Origin: an uncultured Clostridia bacterium
Lineage (GTDB): Bacteria; Bacillota; Clostridia; TANB77; CAG-508
DNA length: 37,120 bases
Reading direction: 5' to 3'
Assembly: GCA_949045875.1 (NCBI GenBank)
Contig: CARPYP010000003.1
Coordinates: 46,292-83,411 of the forward strand
Shown: positions 16,473-23,367 of the stretch, piece by piece
Position numbering within the stretch: the first letter of the stretch is position 1
How the letters are laid out: the number at the start of each line of letters is the position of its first letter
Notes under the pieces: model-generated
What the model saw: only the letters and a program-made list of their open reading frames with translations
What the model was told of the DNA's origin: nothing
Databases searched by the model: none
Position numbers and translations under genes: made by a program

Positions 16473-16739
16473 ATGAAAAGATGTAAACATAAGCACTGGA
16501 AAGAACGAAACATATTGAAAGAAGATTACTATACTGTTGAATACGATGTGTATTGCAAATATTGTGGAAAATATTTGGGACATTGGAATTATGGATACAG
16601 TGATGTAGAAGAAAATATAAAATTTGAAAAATGGTACAATAGAGCAATTCACATCATAAAAACATATATAAAAAACAAAATATTGGATTTTAAAATATGG
16701 GGATTTAAGAAGCACAATGATACAGACTTACCATTTTAG
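16473..16739 (+). CDS. Small zinc-binding protein with SSB-like tail
   Basis: 88 residues. Cys/His ligands sit at CKHKHW and CKYCGKYLGHW, followed by a basic aromatic region and a C-terminal NDTDLPF, the fourth SSB-like tip in this phage. It may bind replication proteins that recognise SSB tails. The family is not recognised. Confidence 0.65.
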   Translation: MKRCKHKHWKERNILKEDYYTVEYDVYCKYCGKYLGHWNYGYSDVEENIKFEKWYNRAIHIIKTYIKNKILDFKIWGFKKHNDTDLPF

Positions 16740-16751
16740 AAAGGAGTACAT

Positions 16752-16946
16752 ATGAAAGATATATTATTTGGAATATTAGTAGCATTACTTACGCCAGCAT
16801 ATTTTATCATACAGATTTTAAAAAAGTTTATAGAGGCTAGTATTGTAATAGGTTCACCATTCGCAGAAGTAATAGATGTTTTAATTCAAAATATGTCTGA
16901 TTTTTGGAAGAAGTTCTTTAAAATAGAAAAGAAGCGGAGGCGATGA
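16752..16946 (+). CDS. Small membrane protein ending in a CGG codon run
   Basis: 64 residues in the annotated frame. It has a hydrophobic N-terminus (LFGILVALLTPAYFIIQIL), an amphipathic middle and a basic end, KKRRR. Codon 62 is CGG (16935-16937). Skipping its C would replace RRR with GGDENKTNEL and extend the protein by about eight residues into the next gene's start. The bases here also form the GGAGG ribosome site for that gene, so which end is real cannot be told from sequence. Confidence 0.55.
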   Translation: MKDILFGILVALLTPAYFIIQILKKFIEASIVIGSPFAEVIDVLIQNMSDFWKKFFKIEKKRRR

Positions 16947-17353
16947 AAATAAAACAAATGAATTATGATAGTGTAACAATAGAAAATATTGAAAATGCAG
17001 TAAAAACAGGATACATAACAGGAATTGAATGTGACGGAGATAATAAAGCATTAATTGTAAGTACAGATGAATGTAAAAGAATAGAAGAAGCGTTTAAGCA
17101 AATAGCAGATACAGTATATGTAATTTGTGAAGAAATAAAAAACAAACTTATTAAAACATTTTATAATTTTACAGACATATTAAATAAGAAAATAACAAAG
17201 AAAAGATTTATAAAATTACTTCAAAGTGAAGGAATACAAAGAAATACAATTAATGAAATTATTAAAAACAATAAAGAAAAATATACATATTCAAGATATT
17301 CAGAGACATTAAAGAAGTCAGAAGGAAGGAGTACATATGATAGATTACGATAG
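16943..17353 (+). CDS. Phage protein, unknown
   Basis: 136 residues. ATG 16943 overlaps the previous gene and follows GGAGG closely. The N-terminal part is beta-rich (GIECDGDNKALIVSTDE), and the C-terminal helical half has KKRFIKLLQSEGIQRNTINEI, which could be an HTH. It overlaps the sigma-like gene by 17 bp. Confidence 0.55.
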   Translation: MKIKQMNYDSVTIENIENAVKTGYITGIECDGDNKALIVSTDECKRIEEAFKQIADTVYVICEEIKNKLIKTFYNFTDILNKKITKKRFIKLLQSEGIQRNTINEIIKNNKEKYTYSRYSETLKKSEGRSTYDRLR

Positions 17354-17747
17354 AAAAGATTTAAAAAATTATAGATATGACCGATTATGGATAGACGGCA
17401 GAATAGAATACATACAAGGTTGCAAAAGTACAATAAATAAATTAACAAACACAATATCAGATATTCCACGAGGAAGCAAACAAGTCCAAGATACAGAAGC
17501 GGAAAAGATAGTACAATTAGAAGATATGCTAAATGAATTGCTAGACAAGATGATTGAAGAGAATAAAAAACTAAAAGGTATATTACAACAACTAGATAAA
17601 GTAGAACAGCCATATAGGTTAATTTTAGACTTAGTGTACATACAAGGGAAGACATTAGTAGATGTAGCAAGTGAACTAGGCTACAGTTATATTGATATTT
17701 GCAGAAAACATGGCACAGCCTTAAGAATGTTTGAAAACGTGATATGA
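17337..17747 (+). CDS. Sigma-region-4/ArpU-like late transcription regulator
   Basis: 136 residues, AAGGAG upstream. The N-terminal two-thirds is helical (DUF1492-like), and the C-terminal quarter looks like sigma region 4: PYRLILDLVYIQGKTLVDVASELGY, then a recognition helix and a GTALRMFENVI end. Proteins of this type sit between early and late gene blocks in Firmicutes phages and switch on the late promoter. Here it is the last gene before the intergenic RNA region and the packaging genes. Confidence 0.78.
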   Translation: MIDYDRKDLKNYRYDRLWIDGRIEYIQGCKSTINKLTNTISDIPRGSKQVQDTEAEKIVQLEDMLNELLDKMIEENKKLKGILQQLDKVEQPYRLILDLVYIQGKTLVDVASELGYSYIDICRKHGTALRMFENVI

Positions 17748-17797
17748 AATGTTATTGAATGTTAATATAAAAATGTGCTAATATATATAATGAAAAC

Positions 17798-17924
17798 GTT
17801 GTAGATATGGAAAATATCAAAATCCAATGCAACGGCTCACTAGTATAAAGTGAGAAACAACCTTTAATATATACTGTATATTTACATATGCAATTAAGAA
17901 CTTAACAATAGTTAGGTTCTTTTT
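17798..17924 (+). ncRNA. Candidate structured RNA or leader ending in a terminator
   Basis: Downstream of a TATAAT-like box (17786-17791) the sequence folds into GATAT/ATATC (about 17804-17818), CTCACT/AGTGAG (17836-17854) and a possible enclosing GTTG/CAAC pairing. It ends in the terminator at 17896-17924. No coding frame is seen. It lies right after the late regulator and could be a late leader or a separate small RNA. The -35 element is weak. Confidence 0.4.
17896..17924 (+). terminator. Intrinsic terminator
   Basis: AAGAACTTAAC/GTTAGGTTCTT forms an 11-bp stem with one weak pair and an AATA loop, followed by TTT. It closes the accessory operon that ends with the sigma-like gene. Confidence 0.75.
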
Positions 17925-17969
17925 AATTAAAATGTATTTGCTGACAGTAAAAAAAATAAATCAAAAGTG

Positions 17970-17998
17970 TTGACTTTATTAAGCAATGTTAGTATAAT
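17970..17998 (+). promoter_or_regulatory. Promoter of the type I antitoxin RNA
   Basis: TTGACT (17970-17975), a 17-bp spacer and TATAAT (17993-17998); transcription should begin near 18005. It drives the short RNA that runs into the toxin locus. Confidence 0.8.
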
Positions 17999-18004
17999 GT
18001 AATA

Positions 18005-18085
18005 GAAAAGAGTTTGATTAAATTTACCCAACAGGGGCAACAAAAAAAGACTAGAGTAACAGCGAAATAACTCTAGTCTTTTTAT
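18005..18085 (+). ncRNA. Type I antitoxin RNA (par RNA II-like)
   Basis: About 80 nt between the promoter above and a shared bidirectional terminator. Its 5' half carries TTTGATTAAATTTACCCAA (18013-18031) and GGGCAACAAA (18035-18044). Each repeats inside the toxin transcript at 18140-18157 and 18184-18193. Transcribed in opposite directions, these direct repeats make the two RNAs complementary at the toxin mRNA 5' end and across the toxin start codon. This is the architecture of the par/Fst plasmid stability locus, in which the antisense RNA blocks toxin translation. Confidence 0.8.
18042..18085. terminator. Bidirectional terminator shared by toxin and antitoxin RNAs
   Basis: GACTAGAGT/ACTCTAGTC stem (18049-18057/18070-18078) with a 12-nt loop, flanked by seven A on the left and five T followed by further A/T on the right. 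It can stop transcription from either side. Confidence 0.85.
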
Positions 18086-18091
18086 TATGTA

Positions 18092-18157
18092 CTAGTCAAA
18101 CATCTTAAGGATAAGATAAATTAAAACAAGTACAATTAATTTGATTAAATTGCCCAA
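18092..18157 (-). CDS. Fst/Ldr-like type I toxin peptide
   Basis: A 21-residue hydrophobic peptide: MGNLIKLIV, LVLIYLIL, then a charged KMFD end. The start is TTG 18157, 7 nt after a strong GGAGGTG. It has a single membrane-spanning stretch with a lysine near the N-terminus, as in membrane-damaging type I toxins. Its own promoter lies at 18197-18225, and the shared terminator lies 3' of it. The start codon falls within a direct repeat complementary to the antitoxin RNA. The peptide is shorter than classical Fst (about 33 residues), so the exact family is uncertain, but the locus layout is diagnostic. Confidence 0.8.
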   Translation of the reverse strand: MGNLIKLIVLVLIYLILKMFD

Positions 18158-18196
18158 GCAGTTTCACCTCCTCGTTGGAAGACGGGCAACAAACAT

Positions 18197-18225
18197 ATTA
18201 TAATTTATAACTTAAAAATAATCAA
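18197..18225 (-). promoter_or_regulatory. Toxin mRNA promoter
   Basis: Minus-strand TTGATT (18220-18225), 17-bp spacer, TATAAT (18197-18202). Transcription starts near 18190, so the mRNA begins with the TTTGTTGCCC repeat. Confidence 0.8.
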
Positions 18226-18254
18226 CATATAATAAAAAAATAAGTCGAAAATTG

Positions 18255-18282
18255 GAGCTTATCAGAAACGGTAAGCTCTTTT
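18255..18282 (+). terminator. Hairpin with T tract
   Basis: GAGCTTA/TAAGCTC stem with a 10-nt loop followed by TTTT. It isolates the toxin-antitoxin locus from the genes to the right. Confidence 0.65.
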
Positions 18283-18307
18283 ATTATACACAAAAGAAGG
18301 TGTAAGT

Positions 18308-18448
18308 ATGGATAAAGGAAGTTTTGCAAAAGAAGTAGACGAATACAATAAGACACATAAAGCAGATATACAACTAAGAAAATGTTTAAAATGCAGTCAT
18401 TTTAATAAAGAGGTTTATAAGTGTAAAGAAAAGGAGTGTACAAGATGA
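18308..18448 (+). CDS. Small Cys-rich protein
   Basis: 46 residues, AAGAAGGTG upstream of ATG 18308. CLKCSHFNKEVYKCKEKEC gives a four-cysteine zinc-finger-like pattern. It overlaps the next start (ATGA), so the two are coupled. Small proteins of this type are common just before terminase genes; function unknown. Confidence 0.65.
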   Translation: MDKGSFAKEVDEYNKTHKADIQLRKCLKCSHFNKEVYKCKEKECTR

Positions 18449-18615
18449 TAGGAACTTTAATAATAGCATGGATATTAACATGGTTTAATTTAGATAACAT
18501 ACTAATAGACGCAATAAATCAAATATTTAATACAGAATTTACTGTTGCAATATACTGGTTTATAGTCTTTATAATAGGTGTAGTTGTATATGTTATTAGA
18601 AAAGTAAGAAATTAA
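18445..18615 (+). CDS. Small two-helix membrane protein
   Basis: 56 residues from ATG 18445, overlapping the upstream stop. Hydrophobic segments lie at about 2-15 and 34-50, with a basic end (IRKVRN). It could be a membrane accessory of the Cys-rich partner, but there is no recognised family; its small size and position do not support a holin call. Confidence 0.6.
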   Translation: MIGTLIIAWILTWFNLDNILIDAINQIFNTEFTVAIYWFIVFIIGVVVYVIRKVRN

Positions 18616-19011
18616 ATATATGTGGTGGCGGAATAGACATATCTAGTTTGATATTAGATATGGTAAAACTGAACAGCTCTGAACAGTATTGAACAGTGCT
18701 GAACAGTAATAGTAGACGCAAATAATTATATACTTTATCTAAGCGTGTTGCAGGACACTCATTAAACGGTGGAGTACACGAGCGAGGAGCCAGTGAGTAG
18801 GAGGGAACACAAGAAACTATCCGTATATAATTAAAACTGTATGTTAAGTGCAAATCTTAACCCACATAAACATTATAGGCAGTGTGCAAGACACTACATA
18901 ATCTTAGTTTCCTCCTTTCAAACTGGAAATATTAAAGGTCATACTCAGTGTCTTGCATAGTGTTTATAAAAACTGAACAGCTTTAAACAGTAATGAACAG
19001 TAAAAAGAAAG

Positions 19012-19041
19012 AAGCCCACAAATCTTAAGAGAAGTGGACTT
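19012..19041 (-). terminator. Possible minus-strand terminator
   Basis: AAGCCCAC/GTGGACTT stem with one mismatch, followed on the minus strand by a T-rich run. It could end the transcript of the small Cys-rich gene at 19064-19312. Confidence 0.5.
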
Positions 19042-19050
19042 TTAGATATG

Positions 19051-19072
19051 ACTGATATATAAATCAGTTTTT
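19051..19072 (+). terminator. Hairpin with T tract
   Basis: ACTGAT/ATCAGT stem with a 6-nt loop followed by TTTT. It ends the gene-free region on the plus strand and overlaps the stop codon of the minus-strand gene. Confidence 0.6.
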
Positions 19073-19312
19073 GAGTGTTTCAAGATATTTTTGACGTGCG
19101 CACACTAAAGACATAAATGTAGTTTCAACGTGTTGTTTTGAAGTTTGTGCATTCATGCGACCAGAAGCTATACGCATTCCTGCTTGCATTTTCACATTAG
19201 AAAGAACATATGCTTTAAATTGCTCTTCATTAAGTTCTTCCATAGCATTTTTCATTTCGCACTGCCGAGGACATTCCCAGCAGTTATAAACACAGTTAGT
19301 ACTAAAAAGCAT
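19064..19312 (-). CDS. Minus-strand Cys-rich protein containing an in-frame CGG
   Basis: 82 residues from ATG 19312, preceded by AAAGGAG; an upstream ATG at 19360 has no site. It reads MLFSTNCVYNCWECP, then codon 16 is CGG (19265-19267), then QCEMKNAMEELNEE and a helical C-terminus (ETTFMSLVCARQKY). Here the frame stays open only if CGG is read as a normal triplet; skipping C would give a 19-residue peptide. It is the only clear case in the window of CGG followed by continued zero-frame coding. It is alone on the minus strand within the late region, with its own terminator, so it may be expressed in the lysogen. Function unknown. Confidence 0.6.
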   Translation of the reverse strand: MLFSTNCVYNCWECPRQCEMKNAMEELNEEQFKAYVLSNVKMQAGMRIASGRMNAQTSKQHVETTFMSLVCARQKYLETLKN

Positions 19313-19399
19313 AAAAAAACACTCCTTTACAAATTTTATAGTACTTATATTATACAACAATTTACATAAAAAATCAAATTATAGAAAGAAGGTACTTGT

Positions 19400-19537
19400 A
19401 TGGAAGAATTACAAAAAGCAATACAAGAAGCAGTAAGAAGCACTATAAACAAAACAAACATTGATATAGATAAGCCTATATTTGAATTTGTTGCAACTTA
19501 TGACGCAGGAAGTTTAACAAAATTTATTGGAAGTTAG
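19400..19537 (+). CDS. Small phage protein, unknown
   Basis: 45 residues, GAAGG upstream. It reads MEELQKAIQEAVRS, then IFEFVATYDAGSLTKFIG. No recognised domain; followed directly by a GGAGG site for the next gene. Confidence 0.55.
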   Translation: MEELQKAIQEAVRSTINKTNIDIDKPIFEFVATYDAGSLTKFIGS

Positions 19538-19548
19538 GAGGAACATGT

Positions 19549-19841
19549 ATGAAAGTAATGATAAGTCAACCAATGAGAAATAGAAGTAATAAAGAAATAC
19601 TAAAAGAAAGAGAAGAACTAGTAAAGAGAGTTGAAGAAGAAGGAGACATAGTATTAGATACAGTATTTGATGAAGCACCAAAAAATGTAGATGAAGTAGT
19701 GTGGTTTTATCAAAGAGTATAGAGTTTCTAGCCAGTGCTGATAAAGTTATATTTATGAAAGGTTGGGAAAAGGCACGAGGTTGTAAAATAGAACATCAAG
19801 TAGCAGTGGAGTACGGAAAAGAAATAATGTATTGTAATTAG
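19549..19841 (+). CDS. DUF4406/nucleoside 2-deoxyribosyltransferase-like protein, split by a missing base
   Basis: ATG 19549 follows GGAGG. The first frame reads MKVMISQPMRNRSNKEIL and stops at 19722. The -1 frame carries the rest of the family: KSIEFLASADKVIFMKGW, then EKARGCKIEHQVAVEYG and a stop at 19841. One extra T in the TTTT run near 19704-19708 would give VVWFLSKSIEF and a 97-residue protein. The family is related to nucleotide hydrolases and transferases that act on modified nucleosides. The break does not involve CGG and looks like a simple homopolymer loss, real or technical. Confidence 0.75.
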
Positions 19842-19853
19842 GAGGAAAGAATA

Positions 19854-19979
19854 ATGAAACGAAAATGGACAAAAGAATCAGCAGAAAAGTATATAAAGAA
19901 TGCAAAACAAAAAGGACTAACATATTGGAGTGCAATAGATTATTTAAAGAAGCATAAGACTATGAGTTCGATAATATAA
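19854..19979 (+). CDS. Small basic phage protein, unknown
   Basis: 41 residues, TAGGAGG upstream. It opens with MKRKWTKESAEKYIKN and ends in a short helical stretch with YWSAIDYLKKHK. It resembles short SAP/HTH-like phage peptides, but the assignment is not secure. Confidence 0.55.
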   Translation: MKRKWTKESAEKYIKNAKQKGLTYWSAIDYLKKHKTMSSII

Positions 19980-19991
19980 GGAGGAAATGTA

Positions 19992-20345
19992 ATGTTTAAG
20001 TTTAAATGTAACAATTCTGAATGGACTATAAAAACTGTAGATGAAGCAACAATAAATAATGAAATGAAAAACGATTATACAATGGGAGTAACGATTTATA
20101 AAACACAAGAAATACTATTATTAGAAAATCAAGCTAATATCATAAAAACATTAAAACATGAGCTAATGCATGTATGGTTATATGAATATGGACATGCCCA
20201 AAGTGATGAAAGTAAATACGATTATGAAGATATATGCGAAATAGTAGCAAGTAGTAATGATTTTATAAATGAAGTAGTTGGGAAATATAAAACAGAAACC
20301 ACAGATAGTTTTATGGATAAACTAAGAAAAGCTAGTGGAATATAA
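19992..20345 (+). CDS. Zinc metallopeptidase-like protein (HExxH)
   Basis: 117 residues, AAGGAGG upstream. The zinc motif lies in KHELMHVWLYEYGH (about residues 55-68), and a C-terminal acidic helix has EDICEIVASSNDF, which may supply the third ligand Glu. Small SprT/ImmA-like peptidases of this kind often sit just before terminase in Firmicutes phages. The target is unknown; head maturation and regulator cleavage are both possible. Confidence 0.75.
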   Translation: MFKFKCNNSEWTIKTVDEATINNEMKNDYTMGVTIYKTQEILLLENQANIIKTLKHELMHVWLYEYGHAQSDESKYDYEDICEIVASSNDFINEVVGKYKTETTDSFMDKLRKASGI

Positions 20346-20373
20346 AAAAAGAAAACAAGCGAAGTGAGATGAT

Positions 20374-21970
20374 ATGAATGAAAAAAACTTAATACCAATT
20401 AATAAACGAACAAAGAGTGAACAAAGAGAATATCAAAAAAAAGGTGGTCAAAAATCAGGAGAAGTAAGAAGACAAAGAAAAGCAATGAAAGACACTATGA
20501 AAATGCTTTTAGATTTAAAATTACCAGAATCTGATGGAAAAGAAAAACTAAAGCTAATGGGAATAGAAGAAGACGAACTAAATATACAGACAGCAATACT
20601 AACAGGTCAAGTACAAAAAGCCTTGGACGGTAATATAGAAAGTGCTAAATTTGTTAGAGACACGGCAGGAGAATATATAGGGGCAGAAGAAGAAAAAGAG
20701 GAAATTGAACATTACAAGGTATCAATACCAGCTAAAGATATGCCGCCAGCATTTATAAATATTTATAGAAGCATATTAAATAGAGAATATTCAGAATATT
20801 GGTTAGAAGGTGGTAGAGGAAGTATTAAATCTACTTTCGCTAACGAGGTATTGATAGATTTATTAGAAAATAATCCTAAAACGTGTGCAATTATTATAAG
20901 AAGATACACAAACACACTAAGAGACAGTGTATATGCTCAAACAGAATGGACAATAGCACAATTCTCAGAGACATTTGAAAGATTAACAGAAGCGTATGAT
21001 TTTAAAGTCAGTCCTATGGAGGTTACAAAGATTTCCACAGGACAAAAAATATATTATAGAGGAACAGATGACCCAAGTAAAATAAAATCTATAAAACCTC
21101 CAAAAGACATGTATATAGGTGTAATTCTTTATGAAGAATTTGACCAAATTCAAGGAATGAACGCAGTTAGAAAGATAAATCAGTCAATAATTAGAGGTGG
21201 CGAAGATTTTATTCAGCTATATGTGTACAATACTCCAGCAAGTAGGCAACACTTTGTAAATAAAGAGAAAAGAATACCTAAAAAGAATAGATTAGTATAT
21301 TTAACAGATTATAGGTCTGCTCCTAAAGAATGGTTAGGACAAGCGTTTATTGATGAAGCAGAATATGTAAAAGAAACAGCACCAAAAATATATGAAAATG
21401 AATATTTAGGACTAGAAACAGGAGACGGAAGTAATGTATTTGAAAACCTTGAGTTAAGAGAAATAACAGACGAAGAAATAGCACAATTCGATAGATTATA
21501 TAAAGGAATTGATTGGGGCTGGTATCCAGACCCTTTTGCATACAATAACATGCACTTTGACAGTGCAAGAAGAACATTATATATATTTGATGAACTAAGA
21601 TGCAATAAAACGTCAAATGAAAATACGTGGAAAATGCTACAAAAAAAGGGAGTAACAAACAGCGATTTAATTACAGCAGACAGTGCAGAAAATAAATCAA
21701 TAGGAGATTATAAAACTTATGGAGCATTTATAAAAGGAGCAGAAAAAGGACCAGGGAGCGTGGAATATAGTATGAAATGGTTAGCAAGTTTAAATAAAAT
21801 AGTAATAGACCCAGCAAGGTGTCCTCGGAACTGCAACAGAATTTTCAGAATACGAACTAGAAAAAGACAAAGATGGAAATATAATAACAGGTTATCCTGA
21901 TAAAAATAATCATAATATAGACGCAGTAAGATATGCACTAGAGAGAATTTGGAAGAAGAAAGGACAATAA
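20374..21970 (+). CDS. terL: Fused TerS-like/TerL terminase, interrupted by a +1 shift at CGG
   Basis: The packaging motor-nuclease. Residues 1-115 look like a small-subunit domain (KGGQKSGEVRRQRKAM). TerL follows with Walker A EGGRGSIKST (145-154), Walker B GVILYEEFD (249-257), and nuclease acidic residues in KGIDWGWYPD (Asp380) and TADSAEN (Asp436). Codon 485 is CGG (21826-21828), and the unshifted frame adds about 24 unrelated basic residues and stops at 21900. Skipping C reads RCP-GTATEFSEYELEKD and reaches HNIDAVRYALE, which carries the third nuclease Asp (516), ending at 21970 (531 residues). A functional nuclease therefore needs the shift. The portal gene starts 2 bp later. TerS-TerL in one chain is unusual. 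Confidence 0.9.
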
Positions 21971-21971
21971 C

Positions 21972-23354
21972 ATGTTTGGAAAAATAGTATCTTGGATAAA
22001 AGGAGCGATAAGTAAAATGTTTGATACAAGTAATATAGCAAAAGATTTTAATATAGATATATCGACAAGCGACGAAGTAATGAAATTAATAGAATCATGT
22101 ACTAACATATATAATTCAAAAGCACCTTGGTTGAATGAAGAAGTTAAATCATTAAATGTTGCCAAGACTATATGCGATAAAGTAGCAAAAGCTGTAACGA
22201 TAGAGTTTAAATCACAAGTAGATGATGAAAGTATAGATGAGATATATCAAAAATTTCTAAAAAATATAAGAACTAACACAGAATATACACTTGCCAAAGG
22301 TGGAATGTTCTTTAAGCCATTTTATAGTAATGGAAAAATAAAAATATCTTGTATACAGGCAGACAAATTTATACCAATAAAATTTGATAGCACAGGCGAA
22401 ATGCTTAGTGCTATATTTATTGACCAAATTATAAAAGGCGATGATATATACACAAGATTAGAATATCAAGAGTTAACTGATACAACTATAATGATAAAAA
22501 ACATAGCTTATAAAACAAATAAACACAATTCCAACACATTAGGAAGCAAGATACAGTTATCACAAGTAGAAGAATGGAAAAGTATACAGCCAGAAACATC
22601 AATAAATAATGTTAATAAATTATTAGGTGGATATTTTAAAATACCTATTGCTAACCCAGTTGATAACACAAGTTTAATTGGAGTTCCAATATTTGCAAAT
22701 GCTATTGAAATATTAAGACAGATAGACGAACAATTTTCAAGGACATTATGGGAATATGAAGGTTCAGAATTAGCAATCCAAGCAGATGCCACATTGTTTA
22801 ATAAAGATAAAAACAATAATTATGTATTACCAAAGAAAAAGAAAAGATTATATGAGTTTTTAAATCTTGACCAAGGCGAAAAAAGCTGGGATGTATTTAG
22901 TCCAGCAATAAGAGATACTTCACTATTTAATGGACTAAATGAGTGGTTAAGGCAATGTGAAAGCCAGTGTGGTTTATCGTTTGGAGTATTATCAAAAGAA
23001 ACAAGTATAGCAAAAACAGCAACAGAGATAAACTCAAGTAAGCAAGATTATTATGTTACAGTATCAGATATACAGAAGTCATTACAGAACGCATTAGATG
23101 ATTTAATTTATGGTATAGATGTTTTAATGACATTATATAAGATACCGCATAAAATAAATCCAAATACAAGCTATGAATGGGATGACAGTATCCTAGTAGA
23201 TGCAAAAGAAGAACAAAGCATAATGATGCAAGAAGCAAGCATGGGATATATTAAAAAGGAACTATATTTGATGAAACGTTACGGAGTGACAGAGGAACAA
23301 GCAAGAAAAATGATACCTAAACAGCAAGACAATACAACAGAAGATGAAGAATAG
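21972..23354 (+). CDS. Portal protein (A118/SPP1-type)
   Basis: 460 residues; starts right after terminase. Features typical of siphophage portals are an N-terminal helix, the middle segment with TLAKGGMFFKPFYSNGKIKI, a DKFIPI strand and a C-terminal helix set with KTATEINSSKQDYYVTVSD. It ends acidic. Twelve copies form the vertex through which terminase pumps DNA. The order terminase, portal, minor capsid is that of A118-like phages. Confidence 0.87.
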   Translation: MFGKIVSWIKGAISKMFDTSNIAKDFNIDISTSDEVMKLIESCTNIYNSKAPWLNEEVKSLNVAKTICDKVAKAVTIEFKSQVDDESIDEIYQKFLKNIRTNTEYTLAKGGMFFKPFYSNGKIKISCIQADKFIPIKFDSTGEMLSAIFIDQIIKGDDIYTRLEYQELTDTTIMIKNIAYKTNKHNSNTLGSKIQLSQVEEWKSIQPETSINNVNKLLGGYFKIPIANPVDNTSLIGVPIFANAIEILRQIDEQFSRTLWEYEGSELAIQADATLFNKDKNNNYVLPKKKKRLYEFLNLDQGEKSWDVFSPAIRDTSLFNGLNEWLRQCESQCGLSFGVLSKETSIAKTATEINSSKQDYYVTVSDIQKSLQNALDDLIYGIDVLMTLYKIPHKINPNTSYEWDDSILVDAKEEQSIMMQEASMGYIKKELYLMKRYGVTEEQARKMIPKQQDNTTEDEE

Positions 23355-23367
23355 GAGGGATTAATAT

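Larger units (their letters stand above)
18616..19072 (+). other. Gene-free structured region with 10-bp GAACAG repeats
   Basis: No reading frame is supported in 18616-19050. GAACAG recurs every 10 bp at 18671, 18681, 18691 and 18701, with a second cluster at 18975, 18985 (AAACAG) and 18995. TGCAAGACACT and AGTGTCTTGCA form an 11-bp long-range stem (18884-18894/18949-18959). TTAAG-TGCAAAT-CTTAA (18844-18860) resembles a tRNA T arm, and TATGTGG at 18619 can pair with CCACATA at 18862. A hairpin terminator follows at 19051. It may be a large non-coding RNA, a packaging (pac) site upstream of terminase, or both. Confidence 0.5.

Noticed and set aside
18669..18710. CRISPR-like repeats
   Set aside because: The unit is 10 bp with 4-bp gaps; far too short for a CRISPR array and no cas genes are present.
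18619..18868. A tRNA-Leu(UAA) interrupted by an intron
   Set aside because: Acceptor ends pair and a T-arm-like hairpin exists, but the acceptor-T-arm register is off by one, the variable arm would be 1 nt, extra bases remain before the anticodon stem, and no group I core is recognisable. Kept only as a structured region.
19700..19722. Programmed -1 shift in the DUF4406-like gene
   Set aside because: The local sequence is not an X-XXY-YYZ heptamer, and re-pairing of the tRNAs would be poor; a lost T in a T run is simpler.
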